64,000 bases of DNA from JAJYKN01 sp035516155. Its GTDB lineage: Bacteria; Nitrospirota; UBA9217. Position 1 is the stretch's first letter; each line of letters begins with the position of its first letter. The stretch lies in assembly GCA_035516155.1 (NCBI GenBank), contig DATJAP010000016.1, positions 1-64,000 on the forward strand, written 5' to 3'. The position numbers and the translations under genes were made by a program. The notes under the pieces are model-generated. The model was given only the letters and a program-made list of their open reading frames with translations, was not told the origin of the DNA and ran no database searches. Below are positions 1 to 8,266 of this stretch, piece by piece.

Positions 1-1986
1 TTTGCCGGATTCGCTCTCCACGTCAATGACGCCGCCGTGTTCCTCCACAATCCGATGACAGATAGTGAGACCGAGTCCAGTGCCTTCGCCCACCGGCTTG
101 GTGGTAAAGAAAGGGTCGAAGACTTTGTCCAGAAGGTCTGCAGGAATACCTGCCCCCGTATCGGCAACAGACAAGCGAATCCGGTACGGACATCCTTCGA
201 ACCTCGCTTCCTGCACGCTGTTGTCGTCCTGCTCCGTGCTAATGAAGATGCTCCCGCCCTCAGGCGTAAAGTAGACAGCGTTAAGCAGCAGGTTCATCAA
301 CAGCTGGCGGAGACTCCCGGCATCGGCGTAAATTTTGGGCACGCCCCGGTTAAGGTTCAGCACCAGAGAGTGCTTCAAGCGGGATGCGCGATGCTGGAGC
401 AGAAGCAGCACTTCCTTGATCAGCTCGTTGATATCGATCTCCCGGAACGTGCCCCCCGAAGGTCGGGCAAATTCGAGCAGGCTTTTGAGGATTCCTTTGC
501 AGCGGAATATCTCGCTGTGGATGGTCTTGAGGTATTCGGGGAAGTCCTCGAATTCTTTGATCCCGGTGAGGGCCGTATTCTTCGCGCGGTCAAGAAGCGC
601 CTCGGAATAACCCGCGATGATACCCAGAGGATTGTTGATCTCATGGGCCACCCCGGCCACCAGCGTACCAAGGGAAGCGAGCTTATCTGTGCGGATAAGC
701 TGCTGCTCAATACGCTTTTGGGCCGTGACATCCTTCAGGTAGTGGACGATGGCGTAAAGCCGCCCCTCTTCATCGATGAGCGGGTAGGCCCAGAAATGAA
801 AGATGCCGCCGGTGCCGCTCTTCAACTCCCGGAACGAAGGGCTCCGACAGGATAGCGTCTCGGAGCAGAGACAGCCGCCGGTGACGGCGATACCGACCTT
901 GTCGAGGACCTCAGCACATAGCTTGTCCGCAACCTCGACCTTTGAGAAGCCGGTCCGCGCAAGGAGGGCGTGATTGGCGCGGATCACCCGCTGCCTTCCA
1001 TCCTCGATCCAGACCATGTCGGTGATCGCATCAAAAGTCCTCTCCCATTCCTTTTTTTCCTTCGAGATCTCCTCAAAAAGGAGCGCGTTCTCGAGGGCAA
1101 TGGCAATCTGTTTTGCAACGGGCAGCAAGATCTCGAGATCCGTTTCCGTATATTGCGAGGGCTCTGTGCTGTCGAAATTGAACACGCCGAGCATGCGGTC
1201 GTGGAACAGGGGAATGCTGATCGTCGAGCGGATGCCTTCGGCCAGAAGCTTCTTGTCCAGGGTAAACAGGGTGTCCTTGAGGTCACGGCTGATCCAAGGT
1301 TTATTGTTCCGAACAACCCAGCCGGCACTGGTGCCTTCGATGGGGGCCTTCACTCCTTTTTTCATCACCGTCTTCATGTCCGTGTCCAGCGCAAAAATCG
1401 TGAGGTTGTCTTCCTTTTCGCTGTACAGCAGGAGGCTTGCCCTGCTGTAATCGATGATCTTTCGCAGTTCGGACACGACCATGCGGAAGATTGTCCCGAT
1501 ACTCAGGCTGGAGTTGATAATGCTGCTCAGCTCGCTGATCAATTCTCCCTGCGCGGCGTCGTCGCGCTGGTTGGTTGAAATAACGTTCAGGGGCAGGCTG
1601 TCCCGGCCCGGCGTATCGCGCACCACGATGATCATCCTGTCGGGCCGGTGTTTTCTGTTCGGGATGATCGCAATCCGGGATGCTACGGGACTGCCATACC
1701 TGCGAAAGCAGAACGAACGGAGGAACGGTGAAGATTCTCCGTCCAGGGCCGCATCGACAGCAGGAGAAGTGCCGGCAGTCTCGCTCTCCCGGAGGATGGT
1801 GTCGAGAGGAATATATTTTTCGATATTGCGGCCGATGACATCGGACCGCTCATATTCAAAAAAGGAGGATACACCATCATTGCACGAAAGGATGGTCCAC
1901 TGACGGTCCACAATAAATGCAGGCATGCCCAGAACATCGAGCGTTCTGAGCAGTTCAGAACTCTCCTTGTCAATCACGATTTTCAT
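1..1986 (-). CDS. PAS-GAF-PAS sensor histidine kinase (C-terminus cut by window edge)
   Basis: Soluble sensor kinase, about 662 codons visible; the frame stays open to base 1, so only the last few residues are missing. Order of domains: PAS (about residues 10-120), GAF (about 150-310), second PAS (about 330-440), a HisKA dimerisation domain with the phospho-acceptor motif AHEINNPL near residue 448, then an HATPase_c domain with N-box NLLLNAV, G1 ADTGAGI and G2 GEGTGLGL. No membrane segment is evident, so it probably senses a cytoplasmic cue. The start chosen is the ATG at 1986, which begins MKIVIDKE. It is divergent from the binding protein at 2183. No cognate response regulator is adjacent on the visible side; partner and signal are unknown. 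Confidence 0.9.
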   Translation of the reverse strand, partial: MKIVIDKESSELLRTLDVLGMPAFIVDRQWTILSCNDGVSSFFEYERSDVIGRNIEKYIPLDTILRESETAGTSPAVDAALDGESSPFLRSFCFRRYGSPVASRIAIIPNRKHRPDRMIIVVRDTPGRDSLPLNVISTNQRDDAAQGELISELSSIINSSLSIGTIFRMVVSELRKIIDYSRASLLLYSEKEDNLTIFALDTDMKTVMKKGVKAPIEGTSAGWVVRNNKPWISRDLKDTLFTLDKKLLAEGIRSTISIPLFHDRMLGVFNFDSTEPSQYTETDLEILLPVAKQIAIALENALLFEEISKEKKEWERTFDAITDMVWIEDGRQRVIRANHALLARTGFSKVEVADKLCAEVLDKVGIAVTGGCLCSETLSCRSPSFRELKSGTGGIFHFWAYPLIDEEGRLYAIVHYLKDVTAQKRIEQQLIRTDKLASLGTLVAGVAHEINNPLGIIAGYSEALLDRAKNTALTGIKEFEDFPEYLKTIHSEIFRCKGILKSLLEFARPSGGTFREIDINELIKEVLLLLQHRASRLKHSLVLNLNRGVPKIYADAGSLRQLLMNLLLNAVYFTPEGGSIFISTEQDDNSVQEARFEGCPYRIRLSVADTGAGIPADLLDKVFDPFFTTKPVGEGTGLGLTICHRIVEEHGGVIDVESESGK

Positions 1987-2182
1987 GTTGGTATATAGTA
2001 ACACAGCATAACGAGACCGGCAACTGGAAAGGGGTTTGCTCGTGATCGTTTCGGGGATTCGGCATACCGCGTGAACACCATAAAATCAGAATTTGAGGGC
2101 TTTGCAAGCTTGTTGACTCTTCAGCGGATCAAGATTAATATGGTTCTAGGACATCGACTCGCTTGAGGGAGCGAATTCATCA

Positions 2183-3127
2183 ATGAGGATCAGGATAGGT
2201 CATCTGTCCACGTTTTACCATACGGCGATTCTGCTCATGGCAAAAGGAGATGCCAATGCCCGGCTTGACGCTGAAGTGGAATGGAAGCTCATCGGTACGG
2301 GTCCTGCCATCATGCAGGCTTTTCAGCGCCGCGAGCTAGATCTTGCCTATATCGGGCTTCCTCCGGCGATCATTGGCATGGCACAAGGCATCAATATAAT
2401 CTGCGTGGCTGGCGGCCACATGGAAGGGACCGTCATGGCCGGAAAGGCTCAATGGCTGGGTCACGCCGATGGGGCAGATTTGGGCGCGGTGCTGCAGCAG
2501 TTCCGGGGACGGAGAATCGGCGTGCCCGGCAAGGGATCGATCCATGACGTCATCCTGAAGGACAGTCTCGAGCGCTATGACCTGGGCTCGGATGTTGAGA
2601 TCGTTAATTATCCCTGGGCCGATCTGGTGACCGAAGCCGTTGTCCATGACGAGGTCTCGGCGGCCTTCGGCACGCCCGCGCTCGCGGTCGCCATCAATCG
2701 CTTTGCCGGCGGCAAGCTGCTTTATCCGCCATCGCTGCTTTGGCCTTCAAACCCGAGCTACGGCATCGTGGCGGACCGGGGATTCCTACAGGCGGAAGGG
2801 AGGGCCATGGAACGGTTCCTTCTCCTTCATGAAGAGGCCACCGCGTTCATAAGACACCATCCATCAGATGCCGCGCGCATGATAGCGGATTTCGTCGGGA
2901 TCATCGATCGGGAATTTGTACAGGATACGCTTTCGATTTCGCCGAAATACTGCGCCCAATTAACTGGGGATTATATCGCTTCGACAATGAAGTTTGTGCC
3001 AGTGTTGAAAAAAAGAGGGTATATCAGCTCCGATGTGGAGCAGAACCGGATCTTTTCTCGAGAGATCATCGACCGCATTCATCCCGAGAAAGAGCATTAC
3101 CACGACGGGATCGCTATGGGGGGATAA
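2183..3127 (+). CDS. SsuA/THI5-like (NMT1) substrate-binding protein, orphan
   Basis: A 314-residue protein with the periplasmic-binding fold seen in sulfonate, nitrate and thiamine-precursor importers: the segment GTGPAIMQAF...LDLAYIGLPPAI (about residues 38-63) and the hinge RRIGVPGKGSIHDVIL (about 112-127) are typical. It has no signal peptide and no lipobox; the ATG at 2183 is preceded by GAGGGAG, so the mature-like N-terminus seems real rather than a wrong start. No permease or ATPase gene adjoins it. It could be a cytoplasmic ligand-binding or enzyme-like THI5 relative. It is divergent from the histidine kinase and lies beyond a hypothetical gene from the coenzyme M cluster, so a link to sulfonate chemistry is only suggested by position. 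Confidence 0.75.
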   Translation: MRIRIGHLSTFYHTAILLMAKGDANARLDAEVEWKLIGTGPAIMQAFQRRELDLAYIGLPPAIIGMAQGINIICVAGGHMEGTVMAGKAQWLGHADGADLGAVLQQFRGRRIGVPGKGSIHDVILKDSLERYDLGSDVEIVNYPWADLVTEAVVHDEVSAAFGTPALAVAINRFAGGKLLYPPSLLWPSNPSYGIVADRGFLQAEGRAMERFLLLHEEATAFIRHHPSDAARMIADFVGIIDREFVQDTLSISPKYCAQLTGDYIASTMKFVPVLKKRGYISSDVEQNRIFSREIIDRIHPEKEHYHDGIAMGG

Positions 3128-3233
3128 TGATCGGGCTCATGTTCCGGCATGCCGCCGAGGGAGCAGTTTATTATATTGATCTCAAGCATGATCCTTTATA
3201 GTATAACACACCAGCTGGTTTATGCGAGGTACT

Positions 3234-3842
3234 ATGAAAAAGACAGACAAAAACAAGCCACTGCCGACACCGCCGACCTCCGCCTTCGGCAGAAAAAAAC
3301 CGTTTGAGGAGAGCAAGGGCCACGAATCCCTCACGGCAGACCGCATGGCAGCGGCAATGGTGGAAGGCAAGCTTGACGAGTTTCTCAAACAGGAAATGCC
3401 TGATAATGAATACGCCCGGAACCTCGCGACTATGATGCTGGGAATGACCGGGATGTTGCCCGGGGCTGGCGCGCCGCAGGAAGTGCCGCCGGCATCGGAA
3501 CATCGGAAGCCCCCGTCGCTGGAAGGCGCGATACCCGAGCAAGCAATCGCGGCGGCTGATGTTCCCGAGGATGTTCAAAGCGCCATTCAGGGCGGTGATG
3601 TGCAGGGGCTGATGGACATGCTCCGGCGAGAACATTTGAGACGGAACCCCGGAGCGAGTGCGGAATTACCGGAAACAGCGACTCCGGAGGCGGTTCAGAC
3701 GCAGGAAATGCCCACCATTGACAAAGAGACGATCGATTCGTTGATCTGCATCGCGAAGGAGAATAACGTCACCCTGGATTGGATGATTCTGCGGGCCATC
3801 AAAGTGTATGTCCGGGAATACAGGAACTCGGGCAGATTGTGA
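3234..3842 (+). CDS. hypothetical protein, Pro-rich linker with helical C-terminus
   Basis: I do not recognise this protein (202 residues from the ATG at 3234, which has GAGGT just upstream; an ATG at 3222 is possible but has no ribosome site). The N-terminal half is charged and low in complexity with many Pro, Glu and Ala. The segment around residues 60-75 is Met/Gly rich. The C-terminal 40 residues (DKETIDSLICIAKENNV and onward) look like a compact helical unit that ends in a basic stretch, loosely like a ribbon-helix-helix or a small helical adaptor. No signal peptide or membrane helix. It faces the coenzyme M operon tail to tail, 15 bases from the comDE stop. Confidence 0.6.
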   Translation: MKKTDKNKPLPTPPTSAFGRKKPFEESKGHESLTADRMAAAMVEGKLDEFLKQEMPDNEYARNLATMMLGMTGMLPGAGAPQEVPPASEHRKPPSLEGAIPEQAIAAADVPEDVQSAIQGGDVQGLMDMLRREHLRRNPGASAELPETATPEAVQTQEMPTIDKETIDSLICIAKENNVTLDWMILRAIKVYVREYRNSGRL

Positions 3843-3857
3843 GTCCATCCATCGTCC

Positions 3858-5000
3858 TTACGGTTTACTTAAAAAATCCTGCACCTGTTTTTTGATCTCA
3901 AGATGATGGAGCGGAATGTTCGGCACGTCCTTGTTTCCCGGTATTGCCAGAGCATGGATAAAGGTGACGCCCTGCCTCTGCTGCTTCATAACCTCAACCA
4001 ATTCCTTTTCTGACGCCGCTTTCGAAGTCTCCTTGAATCCAAATCCCCTCGCCACCTGCTCCAGGTCCGTGCACGATGCCGTCAGCGTCGGCTGGTTTCC
4101 CGTCGAGCCATATGCCCCATTGTCGATGGCGACGATCGTCAGGTTGCGCTGCGCGGACGCAGCAGCAGTTGCCAGTGTTCCGGGATTCATGAGCAGGCTT
4201 CCATCGCCGTCGATAACGACCACCTCTTTGGACGACGTCATCGAGATACCCAAGCCGATGGGAGTGGCCATGCCCATGCTGCCGAGCATGTAGAAATTCG
4301 ACGGCTGGTGCTTGATTGCGTAGAGTTCCTTGGAGGGCCACCCGAGATTGCTTACCACGGCCTTGCCTTCGAGGTAAGGAGCTATGGTTTTCAGGATATC
4401 ATACCGCGTCATCATCGGCAATGATGCGTGAGGCATGATCGGTGATGCATGTTGAACACCGGTTTTTTCGCGCTTGAATCCGCATTCGGCAGTCGGAGAC
4501 CGGCAATCAGAGTTCTCCCACACTGCCGGGCTCATCAGGAAAGCATGAATCACATTCTTTCGGCAGACCTCCGGCAATTCACGGTCGACAAGGGAAAGGT
4601 CGGCGGCAGTGTTGATTTCCGAATAGCCGAGCCCTGCCCCTGCCAAGATTGCAGGAAGCCGCCGGCCCATGGGGAACTGGGCCTCGATCTTCTCCTGGTA
4701 CACGCCACGCCTGCTGACGAACAGCGCAAGAGGCAGCTCATAGAATGCCGTGAGCGAGAGCAGGGCATTTATCATGTTCCCGATGCCGGAGCTCTGGACG
4801 AGCATGGCCGGTTTTTTCCCAGCGAGCGCCGCGCCGGCGCATATGCCGACGCCTTCTTCCTCGCGGGTGAGGGGAACATGGGGGAAGGTCTGGCTCACCA
4901 GATCGAGAAGCGTTTTGATTTTCTCGCAGGGAAGAGATGCCGTAAAATCGATCCCGTTCCTCCTGAGCAGTGCTATGAGTTCTTCTTCAGGCCGTGACAC
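3858..5000 (-). CDS. comDE: sulfopyruvate decarboxylase, fused ComD-ComE
   Basis: Thiamine-diphosphate enzyme predicted to convert sulfopyruvate to sulfoacetaldehyde in coenzyme M synthesis. The N-terminal half carries the ComD hallmarks SLPCEKIKTLL (about residue 22), PLTREEEGVGICAGAALAGK (about 43-62), QSSGIGNMINALLSLT (about 69) and EKIEAQFPMGRRLPAIL (about 103). The C-terminal half carries the ComE TPP/Mg site VVVIDGDGSLLMN (about 260) and DNGAYGSTGNQPT. In many methanogens these are two genes; here they are one 380-residue chain with a low-complexity linker near residues 160-190. The GTG at 5000 follows GAGGAG and lies inside the cysteate synthase gene (28-base overlap), indicating translational coupling. 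Phosphonopyruvate decarboxylase is the nearest alternative; the ComD-type motifs and the neighbour argue against it. Confidence 0.85.
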   Translation of the reverse strand: MSRPEEELIALLRRNGIDFTASLPCEKIKTLLDLVSQTFPHVPLTREEEGVGICAGAALAGKKPAMLVQSSGIGNMINALLSLTAFYELPLALFVSRRGVYQEKIEAQFPMGRRLPAILAGAGLGYSEINTAADLSLVDRELPEVCRKNVIHAFLMSPAVWENSDCRSPTAECGFKREKTGVQHASPIMPHASLPMMTRYDILKTIAPYLEGKAVVSNLGWPSKELYAIKHQPSNFYMLGSMGMATPIGLGISMTSSKEVVVIDGDGSLLMNPGTLATAAASAQRNLTIVAIDNGAYGSTGNQPTLTASCTDLEQVARGFGFKETSKAASEKELVEVMKQQRQGVTFIHALAIPGNKDVPNIPLHHLEIKKQVQDFLSKP

Positions 5001-6232
5001 AGCAACTCCTCTATCTCTTTCTCGGTGATGTTCTTGGATATGTACTTCGGTACGACGGTATGGGTCTTTCGGTCCTGCCGTAGTCTCGCTTCTCCGCCAC
5101 CCGTAATGTTCAGGAGAACGGTATCGCTTTTTTTAATGGCCCCCGTGCGCTGCGCCTCCCGGAGCACGGCTACGGCAACGCCCGAGGCGGGAACGATGTC
5201 AATGCCTTCGGCCTTCAGGAACAGTTCCATGCCGACGTAGACGCTATCATTATCAATGCCGTACATGCTGCCGCAGGTTGCGGCAAGCGCGTCGTAAACA
5301 CCGCCAATGACCGAGTATGCGGGATACCGGGTCGAAAGGACCCGCGTCGTAATCCGGGAGATCAGCTCCGGCTTCAGGTCGTCGGGGAAGAGGGTCCTGC
5401 TGCCCTGCTCCCAAGCATGAAGCATCGGGGCGAATGGCAGATTCTGGCCAAGGTGCATGAGAGGCAAGCGGGAGCCGTATCGTCCGTCCTTCACGAACCG
5501 CTCCGCCATTTCCCATGCGCCGATTGCGCCCGTACCGCTTCCCACGGCCTGAACGTAGTGATCAGGCAGTTTTCCGATCGTCGACACCGCCTCGAGCATC
5601 ACGATGCCGAGACCGTCTCGTTTGGCAATGTTTTTGACGCCGCCTTCGAAGGGGAGCCCCAAGGTCATGGCGACCCGCTTGGCAACATCAATGGAATCGG
5701 CGTAATCGCCGTCACCCACCGCGAGCGTCGGCACCGTGGTGTTGCGTTCAAGGTACCACATCTCCAGGAGGCACATGCGCGGCACGATGATGATTACCGG
5801 AAATCCCGTGAACGCTGAAAGATGGGCAAAGGCCCGGGCCGTGTTCCCGGCAGAAGCAACGATCAGGCCTTCTACGCCGTTCTCACGGGCATTCTGGAGC
5901 ACGACGGCCGCCTCGAATTCCTTGAACGTGCAGGTCTCGAGCAACGCACCACGCTCGGGCCAGTAGCCGTTGAAGGCTATGAACAGATTATCCAGGCCAA
6001 AGCTCGCGGCAAGGCCCTGGGACCGGTATACCACGGGGCCGGGTAGAGCCATCCGCGGTTCGTGCACCGGCAACCAGTTGAACCGCCAGGCGCCACCGCC
6101 TGCGCGTTCCGAGAACCGGGCCTCGCGATAATCCGTAACCAGAAGCGCGTCCGCACAATGTTCGCAAAAGGCACAGAAGGCATTCTCAAGGATTTTGCCG
6201 CATTTCCTGCAACGAATGGAAAAATGGCTCAT
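4973..6232 (-). CDS. cysteate synthase (threonine-synthase-like PLP enzyme)
   Basis: Predicted to make L-cysteate from O-phosphoserine and sulfite, the first committed step of the Methanosarcina-type coenzyme M route. The 419-residue protein starts with a zinc-ribbon-like set of cysteines (C8, C11, C20, C23, C26). The fold-type II PLP core includes NLFIAFNGYWPERGA (about 82-96) and CTFKEFEA with the likely PLP lysine at K104, then SAGNTARAF and the Gly-rich VGSGTGAIGAWE. The FNGYWPE...TCTFKE pattern is the one I associate with cysteate synthase rather than true threonine synthase. Its ATG overlaps the stop of the HdrD-like gene (ATGA) and its end overlaps comDE. The substrate is inferred from motifs plus neighbour; a threonine synthase role cannot be fully excluded. 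Confidence 0.8.
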   Translation of the reverse strand: MSHFSIRCRKCGKILENAFCAFCEHCADALLVTDYREARFSERAGGGAWRFNWLPVHEPRMALPGPVVYRSQGLAASFGLDNLFIAFNGYWPERGALLETCTFKEFEAAVVLQNARENGVEGLIVASAGNTARAFAHLSAFTGFPVIIIVPRMCLLEMWYLERNTTVPTLAVGDGDYADSIDVAKRVAMTLGLPFEGGVKNIAKRDGLGIVMLEAVSTIGKLPDHYVQAVGSGTGAIGAWEMAERFVKDGRYGSRLPLMHLGQNLPFAPMLHAWEQGSRTLFPDDLKPELISRITTRVLSTRYPAYSVIGGVYDALAATCGSMYGIDNDSVYVGMELFLKAEGIDIVPASGVAVAVLREAQRTGAIKKSDTVLLNITGGGEARLRQDRKTHTVVPKYISKNITEKEIEELLCHGLKKNS

Positions 6233-7446
6233 GGCCTGTCACCCTCAATCATGGTACTCACCAGCTCCATGATGTCCATAATTCGGATCTGGTTCTTGTG
6301 CCCCTGCATGGACTCGTTCACCTTGGCATAGCAGGCCGGACAGCTCAGGATCAGGCGATCGGCCTTCTTTGCCACCGCTTCGTCGATCGTAAGCCTGCCC
6401 ATGGCAATCGCGTTGTCATGATAGATTTTTCTCGCCGCCCCTCCGGAGCCGCAACAGCGCGAGTTAAGGCCGTGACGCTCAAACTCCAGGAGAGTAAGCC
6501 CCGGGATGCTTTTCAGCACGTTCCTCGGCTCGTCAATCACGCCCACGCCGCGGGTGAGGTAGCAGGGATCATGGTAGATCACCGCCTCGTGCAGCTCCTT
6601 TTTCACTCGCAGTCTGCCGTTCGTTATCGCGTCGGAGACATATTGCGTGATGTGCCGTATCTTGAACGGCAGCGGCTTGCCATAGAACAGGGGCCAGTCC
6701 CTGGTCATGATGTTCACACAACAGGGGCAGGAGCAGACCAGGACCTTCACACCCCGAGCCTCATACCCCCTCACCAGGCGGGTGACGAGATCCGCGAGCT
6801 GGTCGTGCTGTCCGGTGATGAAGAGGGGGAAACCGCAGCAGACCTCTTCCTCCGGGGGAAGCATGGTAAAAGGTGCTCCGATTGCATCAAGCACCAGAAC
6901 ATCACCACGGACCATAGGCTGCGCTTCATACGCGCCGGTGCACCCGGCATAATAGGCGATCTCCGACCGGTCCACGACCTTCACGTGCTCCGGGAACCAT
7001 GGGCGATATCGTTCGGATGGCGGCTTCTCGTAAGGATTGCCGCTGTTCATGATCGCTTTCGGCATGTTTGCCTGCACGCCGATGGGTCCAAGCCCTCGTT
7101 TGACCATCTCTTTCCTGAGCACGGGCCAGAGACGTTGCGTAAAGATGCCGACCGGGCAGTTCTGGCCGCACGCCCCGCAGGTCGTGCACTCATACACCGC
7201 CCGGGTAAAGTCATCCAGCAGCTTCGGGTCCACATCCCCGGGCCCGAAGAGCCTTGACTTGAGTCCGTCGGTGGAGCGGATGAATTCACGGAACATGCGG
7301 ATTTTCTCGGGTGGCGAGACCGAGGGCTTTCCAGTCACGTCCTGAACAGGGCAGTGCTTGAGGCACTCGCCGCACTGGGTACAGGCCCCGATTTCAAGGA
7401 TCTGTTGGGGGAGAAGTTCTTCTGTGAACGAACGCTTACTTTTCAT
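6229..7446 (-). CDS. hdrD: HdrD-like iron-sulfur protein (heterodisulfide reductase catalytic subunit family)
   Basis: A 405-residue cytoplasmic redox protein. Two 4Fe-4S motifs come first: CTQCGECLKHCP (about residue 22) and CTTCGACGQNCP (about 90). Then come two CCG domains, the signature of disulfide-reducing HdrB/HdrD: YYAGCTG...VCCGFPLF...CSCPCC (about 165-245) and HDPCYLTRG...RCCGSGG...SCPACY (about 292-380). In methanogens HdrD reduces the CoM-S-S-CoB heterodisulfide with electrons from the membrane cytochrome HdrE. Here the start overlaps the HdrE-like gene by 11 bases and the stop overlaps cysteate synthase by four. LdhE/GlpC-like and DsrK-like proteins share this architecture, so the true disulfide is unknown; coenzyme B genes are not present in the window. 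Confidence 0.82.
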   Translation of the reverse strand: MKSKRSFTEELLPQQILEIGACTQCGECLKHCPVQDVTGKPSVSPPEKIRMFREFIRSTDGLKSRLFGPGDVDPKLLDDFTRAVYECTTCGACGQNCPVGIFTQRLWPVLRKEMVKRGLGPIGVQANMPKAIMNSGNPYEKPPSERYRPWFPEHVKVVDRSEIAYYAGCTGAYEAQPMVRGDVLVLDAIGAPFTMLPPEEEVCCGFPLFITGQHDQLADLVTRLVRGYEARGVKVLVCSCPCCVNIMTRDWPLFYGKPLPFKIRHITQYVSDAITNGRLRVKKELHEAVIYHDPCYLTRGVGVIDEPRNVLKSIPGLTLLEFERHGLNSRCCGSGGAARKIYHDNAIAMGRLTIDEAVAKKADRLILSCPACYAKVNESMQGHKNQIRIMDIMELVSTMIEGDRP

Positions 7447-8131
7447 GCATCACCAGATGCAACGCCTGCTCCCGCTTTCTTGCCTCCATCATGACAAAAG
7501 GAGCAAGGAAAATATGGGTCGGAAGAAAGGGGATCAGGACCAGGACCATGCAGAAATGAACAGCGAACAGCACGCTCTTCGGCGCCGCGACGGGCATGAA
7601 GCTCAGGATGCCCAGAACGAACAGCTTCACCTCCACGAGGTTTGGCTTGAACAGCAGGTTCATAGCAACGCCGAGCGAGCTGATCACCAGCACGAGGCCG
7701 AGGAGAAAGACATTCGCCGGTGAAGCATAGCGCTCTCTTCCGGAGAATAGCCGGACGATGAGGATATAGACCAGCGACACCGGCAGGATATAGCCGGCGA
7801 TCAGGCCCGGCGTCTGGACCCACCATATGCAGGCAGGAACGGGATTCAAAAAAAACCGCAAATGCCTCAACAGCACCAGGAAAAAGGAGAAATGGAACAC
7901 CCACTCGCCCAACCAGAGCGCCGGGTTCACCACAAGGAGTCTCCCGAAAAAGATCACGTCCATTGCCGTAAGCGCGTATGTTTTCACGCGGGGCCTGATC
8001 GCCTGGCCCGCGGTTCCCCGGAGCCGCGACGCGGCCTTCCACCATACCAACGCGTGAGCAAAAAACCGTATCCAGAACGCAGCGAACACCCCGTACGCTG
8101 CGGCGAAGAGTATTTTTCCCATGACAGCCAT
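7436..8131 (-). CDS. hdrE: HdrE/NarI-like membrane cytochrome b subunit
   Basis: A 231-residue integral membrane protein of the nitrate-reductase gamma family with about five hydrophobic segments. Candidate haem-b ligands are histidines in HFSFFLVLLRHLRFF (about residues 80-94) and in the last helix, VHFCMVLVLIPFLPTHIF (about 196-213). It probably passes electrons from quinols or menaquinol to the HdrD-like partner whose gene overlaps its 3' end. This pairing matches HdrDE of Methanosarcina and also DsrMK of sulfur-metabolising bacteria; the short HdrD partner fits HdrDE better. It begins 135 bases after the DUF6951-like gene, the largest gap inside the downstream half of the cluster, so an internal promoter is possible. 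Confidence 0.75.
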   Translation of the reverse strand: MAVMGKILFAAAYGVFAAFWIRFFAHALVWWKAASRLRGTAGQAIRPRVKTYALTAMDVIFFGRLLVVNPALWLGEWVFHFSFFLVLLRHLRFFLNPVPACIWWVQTPGLIAGYILPVSLVYILIVRLFSGRERYASPANVFLLGLVLVISSLGVAMNLLFKPNLVEVKLFVLGILSFMPVAAPKSVLFAVHFCMVLVLIPFLPTHIFLAPFVMMEARKREQALHLVMHEK

Positions 8132-8266
8132 CCGTTCAGCAGCGATGAACTAAGTATATCATGCGGATATAATCGAAGATGGCCATGCAGCCGACGCATT
8201 CGCGGATAGTGAACGGCCGGTCACTGTCTTCTCCCACTGCATGCTCCGGGCGTTCCAAGACGGGCG

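Noticed and set aside
37..1578. Plus-strand open frames at the left end
   Set aside because: The minus strand encodes a continuous PAS-GAF-PAS-HisKA-HATPase protein, so these are shadows.
6298..7257. Long open frame on the plus strand opposite the HdrD-like gene (319 codons)
   Set aside because: It mirrors a gene with complete Fe-S and CCG motifs, has no recognisable protein sequence and no ribosome site; it is a compositional shadow.
6229..8131. DsrMK identity for the Hdr-like pair
   Set aside because: No dsr genes nearby, the HdrD-like protein is only 405 residues with two standard CCG domains, and the partners are coenzyme M genes; DsrMK remains a distant alternative only.
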